64,000 nt of DNA, from positions 620,001 through 684,000 of the forward strand of contig NZ_AWGF01000001.1 of NCBI RefSeq assembly GCF_000495855.1, written 5' to 3'. The position numbers and the translations under genes were made by a program. How positions within the stretch are numbered: position 1 is the stretch's first letter; every line of letters starts with the position of its first letter. Shown one piece after another: positions 19,674-29,800 of this stretch. The notes beneath the pieces are model-generated. The model searched no databases, was not told the origin of the DNA, and saw nothing but the letters and a program-made list of their open reading frames with translations. The DNA is from Asticcacaulis sp. YBE204. Its GTDB lineage: Bacteria; Pseudomonadota; Alphaproteobacteria; Caulobacterales; Caulobacteraceae.

Positions 19674-19763
19674 TTTTCCCCCTCGGAAAGTTTGCCGGGG
19701 TAGGATAGACAAGGGTTTCGGGTCGTGCAAGCGGCCATGCGGTAACATAGGATGCGATAACTC

Positions 19764-20162
19764 ATGAAAACCGTACTCGTCGTCGCGGCGGCTTTGATCG
19801 ACAACGATGGCCGCGTGCTGATCGCCCAGCGCCCCGAAGGCAAGTCGCTGGCCGGACAGTGGGAGTTTCCCGGCGGCAAGGTCGAAGCGGGCGAAACCCC
19901 CGAAGCGGCGCTGATCCGCGAGCTTGAGGAAGAACTGGGCATCACGACGAAAACAGCCTGTCTGGCACCGTTCGTCTTTGCCTCCCACACCTACGAGACG
20001 TTTCACTTGCTGATGCCGCTGTATTTGATCCGCCGCTGGGAAGGCACGGTCCGCGCCATCGAGCACACGGCGCTCAAATGGGTCAAGCCCAAGGATCTGC
20101 GAGACTATCCCATGCCACCCGCCGACGCGCCGCTGGTGGCCTATCTGGTCGATTTTCTCTGA
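19764..20162 (+). CDS. mutT: NUDIX hydrolase, probable 8-oxo-dGTP diphosphatase MutT
   Basis: Removes oxidised dGTP from the nucleotide pool. The Nudix box is complete: GGKVEAGETPEAALIRELEEELGI region beginning at residue 37, with the R-E-x-x-E-E metal core. The flanking QWEFPGG and the 132-residue length fit MutT. Family membership is sure; substrate is inferred. Its TGA ends directly against the stop of the convergent gene. Confidence 0.9.
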   Translation: MKTVLVVAAALIDNDGRVLIAQRPEGKSLAGQWEFPGGKVEAGETPEAALIRELEEELGITTKTACLAPFVFASHTYETFHLLMPLYLIRRWEGTVRAIEHTALKWVKPKDLRDYPMPPADAPLVAYLVDFL

Positions 20163-20540
20163 TTATGGTGCTTTCGCGGGGCAGTTTCCACTGATGATGG
20201 CGGCGAGCTTGCCGCTGCGTGTCTTCATTGTGGCGCGAGCCGTATCCAGTTCGGTCTTGGTCATGCGGGTCTTGTCGGCGGCATCGACCGGGGCGCTTTC
20301 GGCCTTGTCGAGATTGCCCGAAGCTTTGTCCAGCGAGAAGGCCGCATTGTTCAGGCTCTTGCACATGTCCGGTATATTCCCCAGGTCCGCAAAGGCCGAC
20401 GCGCCCTGAAGCTGGACGTTCACGTTCTTCAGATTGAGTTCATAGAGGAAGACCGCGTCGTTATAAACGGTATCCGCCATGGCGCTCGCAGGAACGAGCA
20501 TCAGACCGGCGACGGCGAAAAGCGTATGGCGAAGGAACAT
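20163..20540 (-). CDS. Small periplasmic protein of unknown function
   Basis: A 125-residue protein with signal peptide MFLRHTLFAVAGLMLVPASAMA. The mature part is helical, with two Cys (DMCKSLNN and GNCPAKAP) that could form a disulfide, and Ala/Lys/Asp-rich heptad-like stretches (FSLDKASGNLDKAESAP). No family is recognised. It lies between convergent mutT and the upstream methyltransferase gene on the same strand. Confidence 0.6.
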   Translation of the reverse strand: MFLRHTLFAVAGLMLVPASAMADTVYNDAVFLYELNLKNVNVQLQGASAFADLGNIPDMCKSLNNAAFSLDKASGNLDKAESAPVDAADKTRMTKTELDTARATMKTRSGKLAAIISGNCPAKAP

Positions 20541-20614
20541 ATGACGGCTCCGGGAAAGGGGTTATCCTGCCTACCACGCGCCTGACAACGGCGTTACTTA
20601 CAAACCCTGAGAGG

Positions 20615-21499
20615 TTACAGTCGTCCCTCTTTCACGCTCAGCGCATCGGCCAGACGCACCTTGGCGGAACCCGGTTGCAGCGGTTTTTGCTGGCTTTCAT
20701 GCGGTGTCCAGCCGGACAGGGTGATGATCTCGAACGTCGCGCGGACACCGCCTTCGGGATGCGGAAAGCGTTCGGCGTAAAGCTCGAACGCCCGGTTCAG
20801 AATGGCGCGGTTAAGGCCTTTGCGCGGGCGGTCGTGCAGGATATTGGTCTCACCCATCGCGCGCAGGTCACGCAGCAGATTGAGCGGATGCGCGTAGGCC
20901 ACGACGACCTTGTCGGTATCGACAACCGGCATGTTGAACCCGGCGCGTTTGAGCAGATCAACGCAGTCATAGCTTTCGGCAAACGGCGCGATGCGGGCGC
21001 CGCTGCCGCCGCGGACCTCCAGCTCGGCCTCCATCAGCACCGTGCGCAGTTCGCGCAGGGTCTCGCCGCCGAATTGCGAGGCGATCAGCAGACCGTCAGG
21101 CCGCAAAGCCCTGCGAATCTGCACCAGAACCCCCGGCAGATCGTTGGTAGAATGAAAAGCGAGCGCCGACACCACCAGATCGAGCGTATCGTCGCCGAAG
21201 GGCAGGGCCTCTTCATCGAGAACGACCTGTCCTATGTTCTGATCGGACAGGTCTGTCTCTATGATAAAGTCAATTTTTTCAGAAACTAAGCTATTTTCCA
21301 GCAGCGCGCGACGCAGGCTGCCGTCGCGCGAACCTATCTCCAGCGCTGTCCCGAACCGCCGGTTGACGGCGCTCAAAGTGTCCAGAATATCCTCGATAGA
21401 TCTGGTTTTCAGGAAATTTGCCGCTGAAAATCCGCTGGCGGCGCGCCCGATCCGGCGGCGCAGCAGTTGACGATCGAATAAACGGGGTGCACTGGTCAT
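20615..21499 (-). CDS. SAM-dependent methyltransferase (NDUFAF5/BioC-like)
   Basis: A 294-residue class I methyltransferase. The start at 21499 gives MTSAPRLFDRQLLRRRIGRA, the typical N-terminus of this family; any longer frame crosses the comF promoter. Motif I is ALEIGSRDGSL, followed by DLVVSALAFHSTNDLPGVL and LRPDGLLIASQFGGETL. That last motif is characteristic of the alphaproteobacterial proteins related to mitochondrial NDUFAF5, a complex I assembly factor; BioC is a more distant relative. It is divergent from comF, the two starts being only 9 bases apart. Confidence 0.82.
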   Translation of the reverse strand: MTSAPRLFDRQLLRRRIGRAASGFSAANFLKTRSIEDILDTLSAVNRRFGTALEIGSRDGSLRRALLENSLVSEKIDFIIETDLSDQNIGQVVLDEEALPFGDDTLDLVVSALAFHSTNDLPGVLVQIRRALRPDGLLIASQFGGETLRELRTVLMEAELEVRGGSGARIAPFAESYDCVDLLKRAGFNMPVVDTDKVVVAYAHPLNLLRDLRAMGETNILHDRPRKGLNRAILNRAFELYAERFPHPEGGVRATFEIITLSGWTPHESQQKPLQPGSAKVRLADALSVKEGRL

Positions 21500-21508
21500 G
21501 GTCACAAC

Positions 21509-22378
21509 ATGGGGGGTAATGTGGCGCTTTCCATAGGCCATCTGCCGGAAAAGGTTAAGACGTTTCTCGATGAACACGCCATCGGGCCGCGTTTGCGCGC
21601 GGGGGCAGTGCTGGCGCTCGACCTGATCTATCCGCGTCAGCCTCTCAGTCACGATCCCGATATCCGCAACTATGCGGGGCCGTCGGTCTCGGTTCTGGCG
21701 TCCGGGCTCAATGCCGGGGACTGGGCCGCGATCCGTTTTCTCGGCGACGATGGCTGTGAGATGTGCGCGCGACCGTTCGAGGGCGGCCTGCATCTGGGCG
21801 CAGGCGCGCTGTGCGACGATTGCACGAAGACGCCGTTTCCGTTCAAACGCGGTCGCGCGGCCTGTATCTATGGCGAGGCGTCGAAAGGGCTGATCCTCGC
21901 TTTCAAACACGCTGATCGGCTCGATTTACGGCCCGTTTTGCTCGGCTGGTTGTCGCGCGCCGGGGCCGGGATTATGCCCGACATCGACGTCATTGTGCCC
22001 GTGCCGTTGCACGTCGATCGCCTGTTCCAGCGGCGCTACAATCAGGCCGCCGAACTGGCCCGTCCTCTGGCGCGGGCGTTCCACAAAGACTTTGAACCCG
22101 ACGGTTTGCGCCGCGTGCGCCCGACGCATCAGCAGGGCGGCAGTCTGGCGCGCACCGCCAAAGGCCGCCGCGAGGATCGCTATGAGAACGTGAAAAACGC
22201 CTTCGACGTGACGCCCGCCGGGCAGCGCCGTTTACGGGGCCGGCACGTGCTGCTGATCGATGACGTGTTCACGTCCGGCGCAACGCTATCGGCCTGCGCG
22301 ACAGAACTGCTCAAGGCCGGGGCGCGGCAGGTCGATGTGCTGGTTTTGGCCCGCGCAGTCCCTACCTCACTGTTATAA
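21509..22378 (+). CDS. comF: ComF-family phosphoribosyltransferase-like protein
   Basis: A 289-residue protein of the ComF/GntX family. It has a Cys pair region (CEMCARPF and CDDC, a likely zinc site at about 92-115), then DVIVPVPLHVDRLFQRRYNQA and the PRPP-type loop HVLLIDDVFTSGATL. ComF takes part in DNA uptake in competent bacteria. ATG at 21509 is listed, but the in-frame GTG at 21521 follows a GGGGGG run and may be the true start. It is followed by grxC, nitrilase and DUF1178, a conserved alphaproteobacterial order. Confidence 0.88.
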   Translation: MGGNVALSIGHLPEKVKTFLDEHAIGPRLRAGAVLALDLIYPRQPLSHDPDIRNYAGPSVSVLASGLNAGDWAAIRFLGDDGCEMCARPFEGGLHLGAGALCDDCTKTPFPFKRGRAACIYGEASKGLILAFKHADRLDLRPVLLGWLSRAGAGIMPDIDVIVPVPLHVDRLFQRRYNQAAELARPLARAFHKDFEPDGLRRVRPTHQQGGSLARTAKGRREDRYENVKNAFDVTPAGQRRLRGRHVLLIDDVFTSGATLSACATELLKAGARQVDVLVLARAVPTSLL

Positions 22379-22462
22379 GCGCGCCACACAGCCTTCTTTA
22401 AAACTTACAAGCCCTTGCCTATATAAGTGTTTATGACATTGTTGCGTTTTGACGAGTGACTC

Positions 22463-22717
22463 ATGGCCCATATCGAAATCTACACCAAGCCCTACTGCCC
22501 CTATTGCGAGCGCGCCAAGTCGCTGTTCGACCGCAAGGGCGTGGAATTCAAGGAAATCGTTGCCTCGAACGACCCGGCCCTGCGCAAGGAAATGAACGAA
22601 CGCTCGGGCCGCAGTACCTATCCGCAAATCTTCATCGACGGCCTGCATGTCGGCGGTTGCGACGACCTGATGGCGCTCGATTCGCGCGGCGGTCTGGACC
22701 CGCTGCTGGCGGCATAG
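22463..22717 (+). CDS. grxC: Glutaredoxin 3
   Basis: An 84-residue dithiol glutaredoxin that reduces disulfides using glutathione. The active site CPYC is at residues 12-15, and the glutathione-binding STYPQIFI and GGCDDL motifs are intact. It starts one base after an 80-base gap from comF and its stop is one base before the nitrilase start, so the latter two are co-translated. Confidence 0.95.
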   Translation: MAHIEIYTKPYCPYCERAKSLFDRKGVEFKEIVASNDPALRKEMNERSGRSTYPQIFIDGLHVGGCDDLMALDSRGGLDPLLAA

Positions 22718-22718
22718 G

Positions 22719-23543
22719 ATGAAGATCGCGCTTCTCCAGACGACGACGCCCGGCAGCCCGGATCAGGCTCTGGCACACCTGACGCCGCTGTTCGAGACGG
22801 CGGTGGCCAAGGGTGCGCAACTGATCCTGACGCCGGAATGCTCGAACCTGATGGAGCAGCGCAAGGACCGCAAGGCAGAGGTCGTCACGACGCTGGAAAA
22901 CGATGCCTGCGTGCAGGGCGTTCAGGCTCTGGTGAAGCGTTATCGCGTCCCGACTCTGCTCGGTTCAGCCATCGTCAAATCGCCGAACGAAGGCGAAGAG
23001 CGCGCGGTCAACCGCACGCTCTATTTCGACGGCAATGGCGAGATCGCGGCCCACTACGATAAGATCCATCTGTTCGACGCGACGACGCCGAACGGCGAGG
23101 TTTACCGCGAAAGCGCTTCGGTCAAGGGTGGCGACCGTGCTGTCGTGGCGCAGACGCCGTTCGGCGGGCTGGGCCTGACCATCTGCTACGACGTGCGATT
23201 TGGCTATCTGCATCGGGCGTTGGCGCAGGCCGGCGCAGCAATGATCGCGGTCCCTGCGGCCTTTACCGTGCCGACCGGTCAGGCGCACTGGGAGGTCATG
23301 TTGCGTGCGCGTGCTATCGAAACCGGCGCGTTTATCCTCGCCCCGGCGCAGGGCGGGCAGCATGAGGATGGCCGAAAGACCTGGGGGCATTCGATGGTCG
23401 TCAATCCGTGGGGTGAGGTCATTGCACACCTAAACCACGACCATCCGGCGGTGCTGATCGCCGATATCGATCTGGCCGAGGTCGCCCGTGCCCGCGCGGC
23501 GATCCCGCAACTGCAACACGACAGGACCTTTGTACGCGTATGA
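22719..23543 (+). CDS. Carbon-nitrogen hydrolase (Nit1-type nitrilase family)
   Basis: A 274-residue amidase of the nitrilase superfamily, similar to Nit1 proteins that repair deaminated glutathione. The triad is visible: Glu in LILTPECSN, Lys in HYDKIHLFD and Cys in GLTICYDVRF. The location directly after glutaredoxin agrees with a role in glutathione metabolism. Its stop overlaps the DUF1178 start by 4 bases (ATGA). Confidence 0.9.
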   Translation: MKIALLQTTTPGSPDQALAHLTPLFETAVAKGAQLILTPECSNLMEQRKDRKAEVVTTLENDACVQGVQALVKRYRVPTLLGSAIVKSPNEGEERAVNRTLYFDGNGEIAAHYDKIHLFDATTPNGEVYRESASVKGGDRAVVAQTPFGGLGLTICYDVRFGYLHRALAQAGAAMIAVPAAFTVPTGQAHWEVMLRARAIETGAFILAPAQGGQHEDGRKTWGHSMVVNPWGEVIAHLNHDHPAVLIADIDLAEVARARAAIPQLQHDRTFVRV

Positions 23544-23977
23544 TCCGCTATGCCCTCAGATGCGAATTCGATCACGAATTCGAGGCGTGGTTTTCCAATT
23601 CGACCGCCTTTGACGATCAGAAGGCGAAGGCGCTGATCGAGTGCCCCCATTGCGGCTCTTTGCACGTCGATAAGGCGATCATGGCCCCGATGGTGCGCAC
23701 GTCTGAAACCGCCGAAGCGCGTCAGGGCGATGCGGCCAAGGCCATGCGCGAAGCGCTGCACAAGATGCGCAAACACGTCGAGCAGAACTTCGACTATGTC
23801 GGCGACAGCTTTGCCAAAGAAGCGCGCGATATGCACGACGGCGTGGCGCCTGAACGCGCCATCTATGGTGAAGCCAGCCGCGAGGAAATCCGGGAACTGG
23901 TTGAGGACGGCGTGCCGATCACGCCGCTGCCCGCCGCACCGGATAAGCCCGCGCCGAAATCGAAAGCGCTGAATTAA
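23540..23977 (+). CDS. DUF1178 protein
   Basis: A 145-residue protein with the DUF1178 signature: MIRYALRCEFDHEFEAWF at the start, a CPHCGS zinc-like pair at about residue 35 and a C-terminal EARDMHDGVAPERAIYGEAS. It follows the nitrilase gene with a 4-base overlap, the usual arrangement in alphaproteobacteria. The biochemical role is unknown. Confidence 0.88.
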   Translation: MIRYALRCEFDHEFEAWFSNSTAFDDQKAKALIECPHCGSLHVDKAIMAPMVRTSETAEARQGDAAKAMREALHKMRKHVEQNFDYVGDSFAKEARDMHDGVAPERAIYGEASREEIRELVEDGVPITPLPAAPDKPAPKSKALN

Positions 23978-24024
23978 CGAATTCTTGGCCGAGACCTTGC
24001 ATAAGAGGTGCAACGGAGACCGCC

Positions 24025-24513
24025 ATGAAACGCCTTGCCTTGATCGCTGCCCTTGTTGTGATGCCCGTAACCGCCTGCGCGCAATTGCCGGTAACCGCCA
24101 CTGCGGTGAACCCTTTGTCGCGCGAACCGTTCTATGCGACGATCGTCAAGGACGCGGACAAGCTCAAAACGACGACAGAGGGGTTTGCCAAGACGCCGTC
24201 ATTGGCGCTCTTGTCACAACCGGGGTTCGCGAAATATGCCGAGGCGATTACCGACCTGTCGGCGCGCGATCTGAAAGGGCATCTGGACCTCAAAAAACGC
24301 GGCACGGACAATGATCTGAAGTGCGTGCTGATGGGTGTGTCGCTCGATTTGCCGATTAAGCTGAAGGCCATTCAGGCGGCCACCACCGAATCCGAACTGA
24401 AAAGTGCGCTGAACGATATGGCCCTGTTGCTGGGCGATAATATCGACGTCATCGTCACGCCCGCGACGGCGGATTCAGGCCTCGATTGCATCATCGAGTT
24501 TGGCGATAAGTAG
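24025..24513 (+). CDS. Exported helical protein, possible lipoprotein
   Basis: A 162-residue protein with hydrophobic leader MKRLALIAALVVMPVTACAQ; the Cys at residue 18 could be lipidated, although the lipobox is weak (VTAC). The mature part is helical, with two more Cys (LKCVL and LDCII) placed to form a disulfide. No family is recognised. Ends 7 bases before a strong terminator hairpin shared with the convergent dsbD-like gene. Confidence 0.65.
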   Translation: MKRLALIAALVVMPVTACAQLPVTATAVNPLSREPFYATIVKDADKLKTTTEGFAKTPSLALLSQPGFAKYAEAITDLSARDLKGHLDLKKRGTDNDLKCVLMGVSLDLPIKLKAIQAATTESELKSALNDMALLLGDNIDVIVTPATADSGLDCIIEFGDK

Positions 24514-24520
24514 GTTGTTT

Positions 24521-24560
24521 TGACCACGGACGGCCACGGAAACGTGGCCGTCCGTGGTCA
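24521..24560. terminator. Perfect 18-bp hairpin with GAAA loop between convergent genes
   Basis: Arms 24521-24538 and 24543-24560 are perfectly complementary (TGACCACGGACGGCCACG on the left), closed by a GAAA tetraloop, a very stable RNA form. It sits in the 51 bases between two convergent stop codons. Plus-strand readers meet only a short T-poor run, so termination may depend on stem stability or Rho; it may also protect 3-prime ends. Confidence 0.75.
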
Positions 24561-24564
24561 AATC

Positions 24565-26610
24565 TTACTTTAGAATGTTCACCACATCCTTTGCTGTCAG
24601 CAACTGACCCAGTACCACGGGCTCGGCATTGTTCACCCCGTAATAGACATATAACGGCACGCCCGAACGGCCATTCTGGCTGAGATATTGCGAGATCGCT
24701 GTGTCCTGATTGGTCCAGTCGCCCACCATGTAGACCGTGCCCGATTGGTTCAGGGCGTCCTTGAACGCCTTGGTTTCGAACACCAGCCGCTCATTCACCT
24801 TGCACGTGACGCACCAGGCGGCGGTCAGGTTGACCAGCACCGGTTTACCCTGTGCGCGCAGTTCGGCGATGCGCGCGGTCGAGAAGACTTCGTGGTCGGT
24901 CGTAACCGCTGTCGCGACCTCCGGTTTTTGCACGGCGGCGACCGCGGCAACGATCAGCGACAGCCCCAGAAACACCGGACGCAGAACCGACGGCAGCGAC
25001 AGTTTTGGCCACCATAATCCAGCCGTCAGCAGGGCCAGCGCGATGACCAGCGCAAACAAGCCCCAGCCGGAGACCTGTTGCGCGAAGACCCACGCCATCC
25101 ACAGCGCCGCGCCATACATCGGTATCGCCAGAATGAGCCGCAGACGGTCCATCCACGGGCCGGGCCGCGGCATCTTGGCAGCCACGGCGGGGACATAGGT
25201 GATCAGGTAGGTGAGCGCGATGACGGGCAAAGCGAACCCTACACCGAGCGCCAGAAAGACGATGAAACTGACCACGCCGCCCTGTGCCAGAGCGACGCCC
25301 AAAGCCGTGGCCATGAACGGCGCGGTACAGGGTGCGGCGACGACCACAGCCAGAGCCCCGGTCAGGACGGCAGTGACATCGGCGTTTTTACCGCTCAACC
25401 GGCCACCCGCCAGAGATTGCAGGCCGGAGCCGACTTCGAACAGGCCTGACATGTTGAGCGCCACGGCGAGCAGCAACAGCGACAGACCGGCGGTGACCCA
25501 CGGCGACTGCAACTGAAAGCCCCAGCCGAGCGCGGAGCCCAGCACGCTCAGGACCAGACCCAGCACGCTAAAGGTCAGGAGCACGCCGAGGCCATAGAAC
25601 AGCGATTCGCGCCGTCCGGCGGCGCCTTCGTGTCCGGCGCGCGCCAGCGCCAGAAGCTTCATCGACAGGACGGGAAACACGCATGGCATCAGGTTGAGGA
25701 TCAGGCCGCCGACAAAGGCCAGCCCCATCGCCGTCAGCACTCCGGCGATGTTGATGTCCGGTCGGGCGGCGGCGGGACGGCCAAGGCCGGACGTTCCGGA
25801 GGGTAACTCACCCAAGGGGACGGTGACGGCATAGGACCGGCCAGAGGCGAATTTGATAACCGCCGCGAACGGCCCTTCGACGTTTGTCGAACTTGGGCGT
25901 TTGATTTTCAGTGTGACGCTGAACCCCTTGGGGCCGAGTTCGATGGCTTGCGGTGCCGACGGGTCGATGATGCCCCCTTCGACGGGGAACAGATAGGCCC
26001 CGCCGGGATGGGTAAAATCGGTCGAACCCGCGGGAGCAAGCACGCCCAGAGTCAGGGTCTCGCCGTCGATTTTATAGGTCCCGGTGACCGGCACGGTCTG
26101 CGGCAAACCGGCGCGCGCCTTGGTGAAGTCGTTCAGTTTTTCCGGGGTGCCGGTGACCTTGAGGTCGAGCGACAGATTGACCGTTTCCGGCACGCAGACC
26201 TTTTCGCAGACGAGAAAATCGACGCGCGCCTTTACCGGCAATATACCCGACGTCAGGGCCGACCCATTGGAAAGCCTGGCCAGAATGAAGGTCTCAGAGC
26301 TGTAGCCATAGTTGGTCAGGCCCATATAGGGCTGCACATCGGGGGTCGGGAAGACGAGGTCAGAGACCTCGACATTGACCGGCAGCGTCCAGGTCACGCG
26401 TGGGGCAAGGCCTGTATCGCCGGGGTTCTGCCAGTAGGTATGCCAGCCTTTCACCGGCACGTGACGGATGGCCAGCCACGTTTCACCACCCTTTGTGACG
26501 GTGGTCTCGGCGATCAGTTCGGTGGTCAGATGCGCGGTCTTGACGGGTTCAGCCATCGCCGCGCCGGTGAGGGCAAAAAACGCGATTATAGAAGCTAAAA
26601 ATCTACGCAC
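24565..26610 (-). CDS. dsbD: DsbD-like thiol:disulfide interchange protein
   Basis: Carries electrons from cytoplasmic thioredoxin across the inner membrane to reduce periplasmic disulfides. At 681 residues it has a signal peptide, a periplasmic N-terminal beta domain (about 25-270) with CEKVCVPE, a membrane domain of about eight helices with the Cys pair in LMPCVFPVLS and AAPCTAPF, and a C-terminal thioredoxin domain with the active site WCVTCK (about 600). The N-terminal domain resembles the DUF255/ScsB-type variant more than E. coli DsbD. The gene stands alone. Confidence 0.9.
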   Translation of the reverse strand: MRRFLASIIAFFALTGAAMAEPVKTAHLTTELIAETTVTKGGETWLAIRHVPVKGWHTYWQNPGDTGLAPRVTWTLPVNVEVSDLVFPTPDVQPYMGLTNYGYSSETFILARLSNGSALTSGILPVKARVDFLVCEKVCVPETVNLSLDLKVTGTPEKLNDFTKARAGLPQTVPVTGTYKIDGETLTLGVLAPAGSTDFTHPGGAYLFPVEGGIIDPSAPQAIELGPKGFSVTLKIKRPSSTNVEGPFAAVIKFASGRSYAVTVPLGELPSGTSGLGRPAAARPDINIAGVLTAMGLAFVGGLILNLMPCVFPVLSMKLLALARAGHEGAAGRRESLFYGLGVLLTFSVLGLVLSVLGSALGWGFQLQSPWVTAGLSLLLLAVALNMSGLFEVGSGLQSLAGGRLSGKNADVTAVLTGALAVVVAAPCTAPFMATALGVALAQGGVVSFIVFLALGVGFALPVIALTYLITYVPAVAAKMPRPGPWMDRLRLILAIPMYGAALWMAWVFAQQVSGWGLFALVIALALLTAGLWWPKLSLPSVLRPVFLGLSLIVAAVAAVQKPEVATAVTTDHEVFSTARIAELRAQGKPVLVNLTAAWCVTCKVNERLVFETKAFKDALNQSGTVYMVGDWTNQDTAISQYLSQNGRSGVPLYVYYGVNNAEPVVLGQLLTAKDVVNILK

Positions 26611-26740
26611 CTGATCACCCGTCGAAAATCACACGGTCTTATACGGTCGGATAAAGGATTTGGCTTGGATAAAATGAAGACGCACGAATTTGTTTAAAAA
26701 CGCGCGGCTTGCGACGGAACGCGCTTTGCGTTACGTATGA

Positions 26741-26785
26741 TTGGTCGAACAATCAAAAATGGTCATTGCTTTATTGGTTGACCAA
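26741..26785. promoter_or_regulatory. Candidate paired operator upstream of the GH2 gene
   Basis: Two related 12-base words, TTGGTCGAACAA (26741-26752) and TTGGTTGACCAA (26774-26785), are 33 bases apart, about three helical turns. The second is a near palindrome TTGGT-N2-ACCAA, the shape of operators used by GntR-type regulators. They are 57-101 bases upstream of the GH2 start. A regulator is not identified here. Confidence 0.4.
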
Positions 26786-26841
26786 AAATAGACGCAAGGG
26801 GTGCGGCGATATAATCGCTGCCGGAATAGAGGATCACGGCT

Positions 26842-29800
26842 TTGACTTCCAAATGGCTTAAGACCGCTCAGGTCACGGCATCCGTTCTCGCGCTCGCCGC
26901 ACCGGCTTTCGCGCATCGCGCTTCCGTCGCGGTGCCGTCGCCGCGCCAGAGCTTCAGCTTCGATCAGGGCTGGAAGATGAAAACCGGCGACGATGCCAGG
27001 GCGTCGGAGACCGCCTTCGACGACAAGACGTGGAAAGACGTCACCCTGCCGAACGCCTTCAACGAGGAAGAGGCCTTCGCCTCGGATATCCACGAGCAGA
27101 AGACCGGCATCACCTGGTATCGCAAGCACTTTAAGCTACCGGCCGGTGCAAAGCCGGAGCACGTCCTGATCGAGTTCGAGGGCGTGCGCCACATCGCCGA
27201 CGTCTGGGTCAATGGTCAAAAGATCGGCTATAACGAAAACGGCGTCATGGCCTTCGGCTTCGATATCTCGAAGGCGATGAAAGCGGGCGACAACGTCATC
27301 GCCGTGCGCGTGGACAACGACTGGGCGGCGCGTGAACGCACGACCGGCACGCGCTATCAGTGGGCCGACAAGAACTTCTATGCCAACTATGGCGGCATCA
27401 ACAAATCGGTCGTTTTGCACCTGACCGGCGGCGTCTATCAGACCCTGCCCCTGTGGTCGTCGCTGAACACGACCGGCGCCTATATCTACGGCAAGGACTA
27501 CGACATTGCGGGCAAGTCGGCGACGATCCACGCCGAATCCGAGGTGAAGAACGACAGCGCGGCTGAGCGCACCCTGACCTATGGCGTGCAGGTCCGCGAT
27601 CTCGACGGCAAGGTGGTCGCCACCTTCGACGGCGGCCAGACGAAAATCGCCGCCGGACAGACCGCGACGCTGAAAGCCGAGAAGAAGGTCACCGGGCTCA
27701 ATTTCTGGAGCTGGGGCTACGGCTACCTCTATACGGTGACGACGACCCTCAGCGAAAACGGCAAGGTCATCGACGCGATGGATACGCGCACGGGCTTCCG
27801 GTCGACCGATTTTTCCGATGGCAAGGTCAAGCTCAACGGTCGCGTCCTGCTAATGAAAGGCTATGCTCAGCGCACGACCAACGAATGGCCGGGTGTCGGG
27901 GTTTCCGTGCCGCCGTGGATTTCGGACTTCGGCAACAACATGATGCTGGAAGGTAACGGCAATCTGATGCGCTGGATGCACGTCACGCCGTCGAAACAGG
28001 ATGTCGAATCGTCGGACCGCCTCGGCCTGATTCAGGCCATGGGCGCGGGCGATTCCGAAGGCGATCCGCAGGACCGCCGCTTCGATCTGCGCGTCGAACT
28101 GATGCGCGACGCCATTATCTACAACCGTAACAATCCGTCGATCCTGTTCTACGAAGGCGGCAACAAGGGCATCACCGAAGACCACATGGCCAGGCTGAAG
28201 GCCGTGCGCGATCAGTACGACCCGAACGGCGGTCGCGTCATCGGCTCGCGTGAAATGCTCGATTCGCAAATCGCCGAATACGGCGGCGAGATGCTATACA
28301 TCAACAAGTCGAAGTCGAAACCGCTGTGGGCGATGGAATATTCGCGCGACGAAGCCGCCCGCGCCTATCAGGACGACTTCACCCCGCCGTTCCACAAGGA
28401 CAGTCCCGCCTACAACCGCAATGTCGAAACTATTGCGGTGGAGAACGTCAAGCGCTGGTGGGACTTCTATCAGTACCGTCCGGGCACCGGCGACCGCGTC
28501 AGCGCCGGCGGCGTAAATATCGGCTTTACGGACTCCAATTCGCACTTCCGCGGCGATAATAATTACCGTCGCTCAGGCGAGGTCGATGCCATGCGTCTGC
28601 CCAAGGACAGCCTGTGGGTCCACAAGGTCATGTGGGACGGCTGGGTCAATTCGGAAGGCTACCACACCCATATCATCGGCCACTGGAATTACGCGGCGGG
28701 CGTGACAAAGGACATCTTCGTCGCCTCGAACGGCGACAGTGTCGAGCTGTTCGTCAACGGCAAGTCGCTCGGCAAGGGCGAGAAGTCCGACGGGTTCCTG
28801 TTCACCTTCAAAAATGTGGCCTATGCGCCGGGCGAACTGAAGGCCGTGGCGACCTATACGGACGGCAAGACGTCTCAGGACGCCCGCAAGACGACTGGTG
28901 CGCCGGTGGCGGTGAAGCTGACCCCGGTAACCGGCCCGCGCGGCTTTGTCGCCGACGGCATGGACGCCATGCTGGTCGATGTCGAGGTGGTGGATAAGGA
29001 CGGCAACCGCGTCCCGACCGCCTTCAACACAATCAACTTCAAGCTCGACGGCGCGGCGGTGTGGAAGGGTGGCATCGCGCAGGAAGAGGGCGGGGCAGAC
29101 GCCAACAAGCCTGATGCGAAAATCCAGCAGGATTGCAAGTGTACTTCGGCGGACAAGAAGAAATCGACCAACTACGTCCTGTCGCCCGTCTTGCCGGTCG
29201 AGGGCGGCATCAACCGCGTCCTGATCCGTTCGACGACCAAGGCAGGCAAGGTGACGCTTACCGCCTCGGCGGACGGCCTGAAACCGGCAACGATTTCGGC
29301 CACGAGCAAGGCTATCGCGGTCAAGGACGGTCTGTCCACGGTCTTTGCCGAGGATGCGCAGCCGGTCAACCTGTCGCGCGGCCCGACGCCGCTGACGGCC
29401 TCCTATACCGACACCATGAAGGGCGTGAAGGTGCTCGGTATCACCGCCGGGTCGAATGCCGCCGATGCGCCCAAGTCGCACGACGACAACGAACGCTCGA
29501 CATGGAATTCGGACGGGGCGCCGAACGGCGCATGGATCGAATACACGCTCGACGACGCGCAACCGGTGTCGAACGTCTCGTTGCGCCTGACCGGCTGGCG
29601 CGTACGCAGCTATCCGATCCGCATCCTGCTCGATGGCAAGGAGGTCTATAAGGGCGAGGCGGCAAAATCGCTCGGCTATGTCGATTTCAATTTCCCGGCG
29701 CAAAAGGCGAAAGCCCTGCGCATCGAACTGACCTCGGCGACGCAGGACCGCGACGGTTTCGGCAATATCATCGAGGTGACGACCGACCGCGACGGCGCAT

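Noticed and set aside
19674-20066. Longer N-terminus of the exported protein at 19245-19673
   Set aside because: It would be antisense to the mutT gene; the start at 19673 has a signal peptide and ribosome site.
21500-21910. Longer N-terminus of the methyltransferase
   Set aside because: It would be antisense to the comF coding region; the family N-terminus begins at 21499.
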